In this document: positions 26,869 through 35,597 of the stretch, piece by piece
How the letters are laid out: the number at the start of each line of letters is the position of its first letter
Numbering within the stretch: position 1 is the stretch's first letter
DNA from: Paulinella micropora
Lineage: Eukaryota > Cercozoa > Imbricatea > Euglyphida
NCBI GenBank assembly: GCA_009731375.1
Contig: BJOX01000299.1
Location: 469,539 to 505,135, forward strand
Length of the DNA: 35,597 bases
Direction: 5' to 3'
Position numbers and translations under genes: made by a program
Notes under the pieces: generated by a model
The model's input: the letters and a program-made list of their open reading frames with translations, nothing else
Told to the model about the DNA's origin: nothing
Databases searched by the model: none

Positions 26869-27156
26869 TTATATGTATTTTTTTACTTCACTTTTAATGT
26901 CTGTAAATTTCTCAAACCACGGCTGTTTCATAACCCATTCAAGGTATGGTTTGTCAATTGTAGCAACATCTTGAATTTTCTTACCTTTATACTTACCAAA
27001 TGGAAAAACATCGGTTGGCTTGCCTGCCCGTGCCTTTTCAATCATTTGGATTTCGTCAGTAATTATCTTTTTAACATCGGTAAGAGAAAATGTTTCTTTT
27101 TTATTTTCAATAGAGAGTTTTTCAAACTTCTCGCATAGTCTGGTTAGGGCGGTCAT
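26869..27156 (-). CDS. Small protein with FGKYKGK (DUF3820-like) domain
   Basis: This 95-residue protein has a Lys/Glu-rich helical N-terminal half and the C-terminal motif FPFGKYKGKKIQDVATIDK followed by PYLEWVMKQPWF. The domain resembles DUF3820, often appended to or next to exonucleases; the assignment is from the motif only. It is the tandem paralogue of the frameshifted gene just downstream (shared GKYK, DVA, IDKPYLE and QQP/KQP words). A TATATACC word precedes its ATG by 12 bases. It lies between the polymerase and the convergent virion block. Confidence 0.75.
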   Translation of the reverse strand: MTALTRLCEKFEKLSIENKKETFSLTDVKKIITDEIQMIEKARAGKPTDVFPFGKYKGKKIQDVATIDKPYLEWVMKQPWFEKFTDIKSEVKKYI

Positions 27157-27201
27157 AGTATAGTATATGGTATATATTTTATAGAAAAAAATTAATTAAT
27201 T

Positions 27202-27282
27202 GATATTTATCAACTTCACTCCTATCTGCTTTCAGCAGATTTCTCGTAATCTCAAACTTGTTTGAGATATTTGATAAACATC
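27202..27282. terminator. Stop-side hairpin at the polymerase 3' end
   Basis: Arms GATATTTATCAA and TTGATAAACATC with the inner palindrome ATCTCAAACTTGTTTGAGAT. The polymerase stop codon (27252-27254) lies inside the loop, so the right arm is coding on the minus strand. Confidence 0.8.
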
Positions 27283-27977
27283 GTTTGATATCCGTTAGGG
27301 ATACTATCATTTTTGTTGATAAACTCACGTCCGCACCATTTATTATCATTAACTTTCTTTTTTATGTTTGTAGTATGAAGTATGCTGAAATGGTTAATGT
27401 TTTGCTGTTTGCTATTTCGTGATAAATGAATTTTCTTCATTTGAAAATCTCTAACATTTTCAATGCTTTCACCTAAATCCATCTTTTCATATACTTCTGG
27501 ATTTAACCCCTTTGAATTCAAACCCTTACCTCTAAGGTGGTAGTATCTCTTTTTTACTCCTTCGTTTTCGTAGCATTCAATTGTATGAACACCTTTGTCT
27601 TTATGTTTCAAGTCATTCTTAGTAAGGTAAGGGAGAAAGGCTTCATTCGTTGTAAATTCTAACATATACAATTTTGGAGCAATCCATATTCCTCTTATTA
27701 TCTTACAGCAATCTCCTAAGTCATCTGTTATTCCTCCGAGAGATTTATCACCAAGCCTTTTGATTAGTTTGGCGAACCTAACATGCAACACTAGACTATC
27801 GGTATCGGTGTAATAGAAATCAGCCTCTATATCTTTATTTGGATTAGCCTCTTTTATGTAGTTATACATAATTCGCCTGCTATATGCTAGAATGAAAGCC
27901 CCGTAGTGAGAAGGTTTTGTAATACTCTCTTCAATTATTACTTCATTTCTAGGCATTCCAGATACGTGCCAAAGTTT
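27252..27977 (-). CDS. pPolB: Protein-primed DNA polymerase, C-terminal part (motif C)
   Basis: This is the continuation of the polymerase downstream of a 10-N gap. It starts in mid-protein at LWHVSGMPRNEV and contains motif C, DFYYTDTDSLVLHV, whose two Asp bind the catalytic metals. The thumb region follows: KLYMLEFTTNEAF, HLRGKGLNSKGLN and a basic tail. Motif B (the K...NSxYG/NSFWGK type helix) should lie between motif A and this point; it is absent from the sequence and must be in the gap at 27978-27987 or lost. The stop is in the following hairpin. Confidence 0.88.
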   Translation of the reverse strand, partial: KLWHVSGMPRNEVIIEESITKPSHYGAFILAYSRRIMYNYIKEANPNKDIEADFYYTDTDSLVLHVRFAKLIKRLGDKSLGGITDDLGDCCKIIRGIWIAPKLYMLEFTTNEAFLPYLTKNDLKHKDKGVHTIECYENEGVKKRYYHLRGKGLNSKGLNPEVYEKMDLGESIENVRDFQMKKIHLSRNSKQQNINHFSILHTTNIKKKVNDNKWCGREFINKNDSIPNGYQTMFIKYLKQV

Positions 27978-27987
27978 NNNNNNNNNN
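27978..27987. other. Assembly gap in the polymerase, flanks not duplicated
   Basis: Unlike most other gaps in the element, the sequences on either side do not repeat each other. Family comparison indicates that coding sequence with motif B is missing, so the real gap is larger than ten bases. Confidence 0.75.
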
Positions 27988-28057
27988 AACCCATTTTGAT
28001 TTCCATACTGCTTATGTAGTTTTGTTTTTCCTCGGCCGTATTGCATCCTGCTGGATA

Positions 28058-31000
28058 TCAACTTGATTCCTGCTTAACCTTCAAGAATGTTTTTATGTAT
28101 TCCTTGAATAGGCTACTGCTCTGTTCTTTCCAGTGCCATACTTCATATACTTTCATTAACTTATACCCTTTATCTAAGGCCTTGTAAATTTCTGGAGTTG
28201 CCCAAGTTCCTGTTATTGCCCGCTCATTGTCGGTGTGCTTGCATTCGCCGTGGTGCTCAGTCATCCCGCACTTATCGCATAAGTAATACATCATCTTGCC
28301 TCTGTCCGCTTTTGGTAAGACTGGGTGTAGTAATCCTCTCGGCGGTAGCATCTTAACCTTAGCCACTCCAAAGTATTCCTTTTTTATGATTTTGTTTCGC
28401 ATATCTTTTCGTTTATCTCCGACATGTCGGAGATTATCATCATTTGGTCTGATGATTTCGTGGTGCCCGCTAGGGTAAAGGTCATAATACATAACGGTCG
28501 GATAGAGTGAGCATATGTCAATGTATTTCGCGTATTCGTCGCTGTGTCGTGATTTCCAATACAATGTTAGAGCATTCGTTCTACCTCCAAACATTGCTTC
28601 TCGTGGGTTTAATCCTTCTTGTTCCATAATTCGTTCGTTGGTATCCTCGGCCAGTCTTTCACTGGTTTTCATCAGGCTCCAATCACATTCCCAGACACTT
28701 ATTACTTTTACCTGTTGGCTCAGTTGTTTTTCTCTTCTCATTGTTTCCTTGTATAGTTCACCCATAGTCTTATTTTTCTTGGCATTCATTGCATTGCCGT
28801 TCCAACACTTCTGACAGCCGTGCCAATGACACCCGTAAAACTCATAAGCGGTTTTGTTTTTCTCGTCCCAGCCATCCACATATATTTTTGATTGCCAGAG
28901 TTGAAACATTTTTTCACCTCCGTTGAAGGCATGCTTAATGTCTGTTTTGTCTAGTCTGCTTCTGTAGGCTAACCATTCAACACAAGCCCTTGAAGCCATC
29001 CTGTTTTGTTTTTCCGCTTTCAATACCGCAATTGAATTAACAGGCATAAACTTAGCACGATACAGAGCCATAACACAACTCGCAATAGTTGTATATTGAA
29101 ACGGGTCAATACCGAATTCAAGAAACTGCTTTCTAAAATCTATACAACCCTTTCTAAGTATATCAACATCGCTATGACAATACTCAGCGATTTCCTTCGC
29201 CATATCAAAGTGGTTGTGATTATTAACCTGTTGTTCATACCATTCTAAAAACTCCTTTCTCTTATCTCCTCGCATAGTGTCGTAGCCGTAATGTTTCTTG
29301 TGTGGCATAACCCCAACATAGTTTTTGTTCTTGTCTGTGTTGAAGAAGTGCGGAAAGTATCCTTTCTTAAGTTCTGTTAGTCCGAATGTCTTTGGAAAGT
29401 CAGACAATGGCATCGTAAGGAAACTCAAACTATCAATGAAGCGGTATTTCTTATGTGTCATCATCATTATCTTACCGCCTTGGTAAATGACGAATGGTGT
29501 CTGTTTGTTATCTACAAGCCACTTAAGAATAAACTGACAATCATAACCGCGAGCATTGTGTGCGATAAAGGTAAATCCGCTGTGCTTAGTGTCAAAAGCC
29601 CAATTACAGAAATCTTGAATGTTCTTGTGAATTACTGGCGGTTCCTTCGCATCGCAATACTGGCTTTCAGCATGATTAACAATGTGCTCGCCTGTGTCCT
29701 GTGTCGCTTCAAAGTCAAAGAATATGTATTGCTCTGACGGTGGTAAGATTTCTTTTCGTACTATTTCACATTGGTGTTCAAGCGGTTTCACTAGTTTGCA
29801 ATTTCTGCATTTCTCATATCCGCATTTGTGTTCATCTTTCTTCCTGTAATTCAGCCCGCACGATTTACATTTCGCTTTAACATCGCAGTTTGTTGTCCTG
29901 TGGTTATTAAAGCATTCAGTGTTTGGAAACTTTCTATTACACTTCTCACATTCTTTCCACTGGCTCTTGTCGTTTATTCCCTTACATCCCTTGGTTTCGC
30001 AGATACTACATTTGGCGTCGCAGGCATGTCTTTCCATATACCCTCTTAGACACAACTCGCAGAAATTCTTTTTTCCTAGCATAGACTTCATGTTAGTTAT
30101 GGCATCGTAATGTCCTTCAGTCTTTAGAATGTAAAGGTTAGTCAGCCGTTCGCCGTTCGCATCAAGTAGTTCTGTTTTATAAACTATTTGTTCAGGGAAT
30201 TCGACAATAACCAGATTGTATTTAATGTGATTAGCGAATGTATTAATTTCTTGTATCCCACACACATCCTTAATAACTTTCGCTTCATCGTGTAAAGACT
30301 CAGCCATTTCCTGCTGTATCTTTCTCCCCATTAATATTGTTTTGTATTTTTGATGTTTTTCAATTTTTGCTTTGACAACAACGATTGCTCGTGCTAGGCA
30401 TAAGTTATCGCTATTAGTAATACAGATTACTCCTTTCTTTCTATATACATCCAGTTTGTTCAAAACCTGTAGCCTTGCCCCGCCCGTAGGCATTTTAACA
30501 GACTTTAATACAAACTTTAATTTATCAAAGTTGGTGCCACTTTCATCCATATAAAGACTTTCGTTGCTTTGAAATATTGACGACAATCTTTCTAAAACTT
30601 TTTCAACCGAGATTTCATTGACATAATGTTGGCCTGTAGATACTTTGCCATAATAATCTACAAACTCAATACCTACATCAACCTTATCTCTTTGCCCCTG
30701 TCGTTTTAAAAAGACTTTCAATATGATTTCAATAAATCTCATTACATCTCGCATAGTGAAAGACCGAAAGTTTCCATTCAACACAACCCTGTAAATACTT
30801 TCGTTTATTCCAAGTTTGTGCTCCTTTCTGTCGTCTCGCTTGATTTCGTAATTGCCATATCGCATCAAGTGTCTGACATTTTCCTTGATTTCTTTTTTCT
30901 CTTCAATCGTAGGTAAAGGTGGCGCTATTGGTATAGCATGATGTTCGAAATACACCGCACCTCTTACTTGGTTCAAGTAGTTTTGGGCAGTCAGTGTATC

Positions 31001-31135
31001 AATTTTATACTCCCTTACCTTCGGTTTGATATATAGCACATCCCGACCCCTGACAGACTTGATTTCGTAATTCATCTTATATTCCCTTAATCTATCTAAC
31101 CTGTAGACCTTGCAGTTATACGTGTGTGTCTCCAT
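28058..31135 (-). CDS. pPolB: Protein-primed family B DNA polymerase, N-terminal and main part
   Basis: This replicates the element from its TIR ends. In the 1025 residues: an N-terminal region; a Cys/His-rich zinc-binding cluster of about residues 355-455 (CELCLRGYMERHACDAKC, CKSCGLNY, CRNCKLV); exonuclease motif I YIFFDFEAT (D474, E476); motif II AHNARGYDCQF (D532); motif III EYCHSDVDIL (D656); and polymerase motif A YIDICSLYPTVM (D873). The frame ends at a TGA (28058-28060) in the context KVKQESS-stop, where related polymerases have Gly; the same frame is open beyond, up to the gap at 27978-27987. A stop-gained substitution therefore seems to separate motif A from motifs B and C. Confidence 0.93.
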   Translation of the reverse strand: METHTYNCKVYRLDRLREYKMNYEIKSVRGRDVLYIKPKVREYKIDTLTAQNYLNQVRGAVYFEHHAIPIAPPLPTIEEKKEIKENVRHLMRYGNYEIKRDDRKEHKLGINESIYRVVLNGNFRSFTMRDVMRFIEIILKVFLKRQGQRDKVDVGIEFVDYYGKVSTGQHYVNEISVEKVLERLSSIFQSNESLYMDESGTNFDKLKFVLKSVKMPTGGARLQVLNKLDVYRKKGVICITNSDNLCLARAIVVVKAKIEKHQKYKTILMGRKIQQEMAESLHDEAKVIKDVCGIQEINTFANHIKYNLVIVEFPEQIVYKTELLDANGERLTNLYILKTEGHYDAITNMKSMLGKKNFCELCLRGYMERHACDAKCSICETKGCKGINDKSQWKECEKCNRKFPNTECFNNHRTTNCDVKAKCKSCGLNYRKKDEHKCGYEKCRNCKLVKPLEHQCEIVRKEILPPSEQYIFFDFEATQDTGEHIVNHAESQYCDAKEPPVIHKNIQDFCNWAFDTKHSGFTFIAHNARGYDCQFILKWLVDNKQTPFVIYQGGKIMMMTHKKYRFIDSLSFLTMPLSDFPKTFGLTELKKGYFPHFFNTDKNKNYVGVMPHKKHYGYDTMRGDKRKEFLEWYEQQVNNHNHFDMAKEIAEYCHSDVDILRKGCIDFRKQFLEFGIDPFQYTTIASCVMALYRAKFMPVNSIAVLKAEKQNRMASRACVEWLAYRSRLDKTDIKHAFNGGEKMFQLWQSKIYVDGWDEKNKTAYEFYGCHWHGCQKCWNGNAMNAKKNKTMGELYKETMRREKQLSQQVKVISVWECDWSLMKTSERLAEDTNERIMEQEGLNPREAMFGGRTNALTLYWKSRHSDEYAKYIDICSLYPTVMYYDLYPSGHHEIIRPNDDNLRHVGDKRKDMRNKIIKKEYFGVAKVKMLPPRGLLHPVLPKADRGKMMYYLCDKCGMTEHHGECKHTDNERAITGTWATPEIYKALDKGYKLMKVYEVWHWKEQSSSLFKEYIKTFLKVKQESS

Positions 31136-31387
31136 GTTTGATAAATATATCTAAGGAAATATAATTTTATAAAATTAAAATAATTTCTCCGTCTCAAATG
31201 TGGGGTGTGTCCTGTGTCACTGTGTGCCTCTATATATTGTTGTGTCCTTGTCTTTAACATAAAATTCGCCCATACCCCCGTCGAAATGATTTCAATTAGA
31301 TCGGAGAAAATGTTGTAAGGCTATGCTATGCTAGCAAAACCCATAAATCCTATTAATCTTTTGTCTTTCAAAGTCTGATTGTACTTG
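31136..31387. other. Intergenic region upstream of the polymerase
   Basis: AT-rich near the polymerase ATG, then mixed sequence with a TGTGTCC word repeated and a short TATGC duplication. No open frame or hairpin of the GATRTTT class is seen. It presumably holds the polymerase promoter. Confidence 0.5.
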
Positions 31388-31819
31388 CTATATTCTGAAC
31401 CGCAATGACATACTACATCTTTCATCTTCTTCTTTCTTAACTTGTTCAACCTTAGATTTTATCAACTCTACTTTTTCTTTATGCTTATTAGATTTCTTAT
31501 GATTACATTTACTTCCATTTGTAATCTCTGCTCCACATTCACAAATATAATTTTTGATTATCAATTTCTTGATTTTTTCATTTTTAATTGCTTTTCTTTC
31601 ACTGTCGTAGTTTATTTTCCATTCTTCATATTTAGGTATTACAAATTCTTTATGATATTTATTTGCTTCTTCCAATGCTTGCTCTTTTGATTTGCATTTT
31701 CCTATGCAGAAACTCTTACACATAACTTTTCCTCCTTCTCTCCATTGAACTTTCACCATAAGTCTTTCTTCATTATTCTTAACCATTACAGAACCTTTTG
31801 AAATCCTGAACGGCGTCAT
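31388..31819 (-). CDS. Putative DNA-binding protein (AP2-like N-terminus, Cys/His finger)
   Basis: The 143-residue product begins MTPFRISKGSVMVKNNEERL and continues with VKVQWREGGKVMCKSF and KSKEQALEEANKYHKEFV, the strand-strand-helix order of AP2-like or arm-type DNA-binding domains. After a basic linker, YICECGAEITNGSKCNHKKS followed by NKHK forms a possible zinc finger (C-x-C then H...H). A Lys/Glu tail follows. It is the last gene before the right TIR and is transcribed inward; its ATG is preceded by a TATATAGG word. A regulator or TIR-binding role is plausible but is inference. Confidence 0.65.
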   Translation of the reverse strand: MTPFRISKGSVMVKNNEERLMVKVQWREGGKVMCKSFCIGKCKSKEQALEEANKYHKEFVIPKYEEWKINYDSERKAIKNEKIKKLIIKNYICECGAEITNGSKCNHKKSNKHKEKVELIKSKVEQVKKEEDERCSMSLRFRI

Positions 31820-31856
31820 CCTATATATGCGTCTTTATAATTATTTAAATAGAAAT

Positions 31857-32001
31857 TAACTTTTAATACTAAGGCTTATTTGCTTATAATTACTTTCTGT
31901 ATTGTTTGTTTGCGAAATGAAGAGGAGAGCCGTTGGAATCATTTTGATTTCAACGGAGGTATGTATTGAAAAAGTGTGCCAAAGTGGCACCCTATACTAC
32001 T
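31857..32001 (-). repeat. Right terminal inverted repeat
   Basis: Reverse complement of 10066-10210 with five substitutions by eye (about 97% identity over 145 bp). The outer end reads CACCCTATACTACT and includes the GTGCCAAAGTGGCAC palindrome. Confidence 0.96.
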
Positions 32002-32007
32002 GAAGCT
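32002..32007. other. Right target-site duplication GAAGCT
   Basis: Exact copy of 10060-10065, directly after the right TIR. Confidence 0.93.
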
Positions 32008-32029
32008 TGACTAATTGCATAAATCCTTC

Positions 32030-32035
<6 letters not shown>

Positions 32036-32098
<63 letters not shown>

Positions 32099-32105
32099 TC
32101 TCTCT
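32036..32105. repeat. (TC)n microsatellite
   Basis: A nearly pure CT run in host DNA 30 bases outside the element. The GAGAGA-type frame across it is an artefact. Confidence 0.95.
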
Positions 32106-32269
32106 CTCGCTCTCTCTCTCCTTTCTACTTAGGCAAATCTTAGTGCCATAGCATTCCCTTGTGCTCTCGTGTAGGTCTGCATACACCGACCCTCGTGCCC
32201 GAACCGTAAATACACAGAAAGAAACAACAATAAGACATGCAACGTTTGATCTATATTTGTCCATGATGC

Positions 32270-32800
32270 TTCTCGGGTTGGAAGGTGCAGAGATATGACT
32301 GAGATTTTTTGATTTGGCAATTTTGGCTGATTCATCAGCCGGTTACCGGGTCAGGTCGGATTTGGTGGCTGGCGGGAATTTGTTCAAAAAGAAACTTTCA
32401 TTTCTTGTACACTTATTTCACTGTGACTTCTTTCGATTGTTTACTTAGAACAACGTTGATTATTATAGGCAAGACACCTAAAACAAAATACTGCTGTGTT
32501 AATTAACACTACTATTAACCGTGGTCGTAACTTAAACTTGTAATGAGAAATCAGAAGATGTACATGTAGACAAGACTATAAGAAACTTGTAAATATGAGA
32601 AATGAGAAGATGTACATGTAGAAAGAACATCAGATCGGATCTATAACTATATTGATTATGGTGAACATTTATTATTTGTGAGCAGATAGGTGTTTAGCAG
32701 TTTTTTGAAAGAGGAAATAGCGTTAGTGTCTTGAGGATGGCTCTCTCTCCAGTTGTGTTTCTGATTTCGCTTTTGATTTCTCTTTCAAACGCATTTATTT
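32270..32800 (+). repeat. Host dispersed repeat, right copy
   Basis: Shares ordered blocks with 8000-8530 (listed there) in direct orientation. The block 32590-32712 matches 8135-8265 in reverse complement (for example CAGTTTTTTGAAAGAG here against TTCTTTCAAAACACTG there), so it is inverted in one of the two copies. A partial internal duplication (GAGAAATCAGAAGATGTACATG and a near copy 55 bases later) is also visible. Confidence 0.75.
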
Positions 32801-32864
32801 CTCTTTGCAATAGTACAATTTGTAATGGTGCAATATGTCATTAAAATCCATACTTACATAGGTA

Positions 32865-32998
32865 CAGATGCACACAAGTACTCACACACAGACAGACACA
32901 CATAAATAGTACATACATACACATGCACAAAAATACCAACACACACACAACACAAACACGCTCGCACACACAAAAGCACCAACACACGCACTCACGCC

Positions 32999-33035
<37 letters not shown>

Positions 33036-33105
33036 CCACAATACATACATGCAATACGTGCATCTAAATGCATCATACATACATACAAAGTCATACATAC
33101 ATACA
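32865..33105. repeat. (AC)n/(CATA)n microsatellite array
   Basis: Degenerate AC and CATA repeats like 7186-7790, followed by a TTGTATTATGTATATACTTAAT-like word also present after the left array (about 7830-7855). Confidence 0.92.
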
Positions 33106-33157
33106 TACATTTTTGTATTATGTATATACTTAATTTTATAACTATTTATCTTATATA

Positions 33158-35597
<2,440 letters not shown>

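Larger units (their letters stand above)
10066..32001. mobile_element. Polinton/Maverick element, about 21.9 kb
   Basis: The boundaries are set by 145-bp terminal inverted repeats and a perfect 6-bp GAAGCT duplication. Inside are all genes considered diagnostic of Polintons: rve-type integrase, protein-primed family B DNA polymerase, packaging ATPase, adenain-like protease, penton-type minor capsid protein and double jelly-roll major capsid protein. Base composition is clearly more AT-rich than the host flanks, and coding density is high. It also carries a phage-like fibre gene with an S74 chaperone. The copy has several broken genes (stops, frameshifts, one inversion) and six 10-N assembly gaps, so it is probably not autonomous as assembled. 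Confidence 0.97.

Noticed and set aside
14661-28060. An alternative genetic code, because TAG, TAA and TGA occur inside conserved frames
   Set aside because: All three stops are involved, each only once or twice, with different residues expected, and intact genes end normally at all three. Decay or base errors explain it better.

Overview
The window holds one nearly complete Polinton/Maverick-type element (a self-synthesising, virus-like DNA transposon) inserted in microsatellite-rich animal DNA. The element spans 10066-32001 (21,936 bp). It is bounded by 145-bp terminal inverted repeats (TIRs) with 5 mismatches by eye, and flanked by a perfect 6-bp target-site duplication, GAAGCT (10060-10065 and 32002-32007). 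All six Polinton core genes are present: retroviral-type integrase, protein-primed family B DNA polymerase, FtsK/HerA-type packaging ATPase, adenain/Ulp1-like protease, penton-like minor capsid protein and double jelly-roll major capsid protein. The host cannot be named from this sequence. The density of (TTC)n, (AC)n, (GA)n and (CTCG)n arrays resembles decapod crustacean assemblies, but that is inference.

Layout. 1-10059 is host DNA: TTC, GA, AC and TG arrays, poly-C/poly-G tracts with gaps, a foldback, and several dispersed repeats, with no recognisable gene. In the element, from left: TIR; an unknown coiled-coil gene; a small gene split by a frameshift; integrase (-) and a charged unknown protein (-); a phage-tail-fibre-like gene with an S74 chaperone end whose middle ~1.64 kb is inverted (13733-17865); a two-pass membrane protein; a small beta-rich protein; then a plus-strand virion block (ATPase, basic core-like protein, protease, penton, major capsid protein, phage-like structural protein; 18827-26254). 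The rest is on the minus strand: two related small genes with a GKYKGK domain, DNA polymerase (27252-31135), a putative DNA-binding protein, and the right TIR. 32008-35597 is host DNA, ending in a ~2.4-kb CT/CTCG array.

How it fits together. Integrase and TIRs insert the element; the polymerase copies it by protein priming; ATPase, protease and the capsid proteins would build a virion; the fibre and the 24986 protein are candidate surface or attachment proteins. The virion genes are separated by a repeating arrangement: a hairpin at or just after the stop, an A/T-rich spacer, and a second hairpin ending at or just before the next ATG. The hairpins share outer arms close to GATRTTT...AAAYATC. 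Several genes elsewhere instead carry a TATATACC motif near the ATG. I think this two-class arrangement is the most interesting regulatory signal here.

State of the copy. Integrase, penton and major capsid protein are open. The polymerase has an in-frame TGA and an assembly gap over the expected motif B. The protease has a TAG three codons before its catalytic Cys codon. The ATPase, the gene at 11555 and the gene at 26840 carry single-base frameshifts, each at a homopolymer run. Most 10-N gaps inside the element are flanked by duplicated, slightly diverged sequence, which points to unresolved overlap of haplotypes or copies in a noisy long-read assembly. So the damage is a mixture of assembly error and probable real decay.
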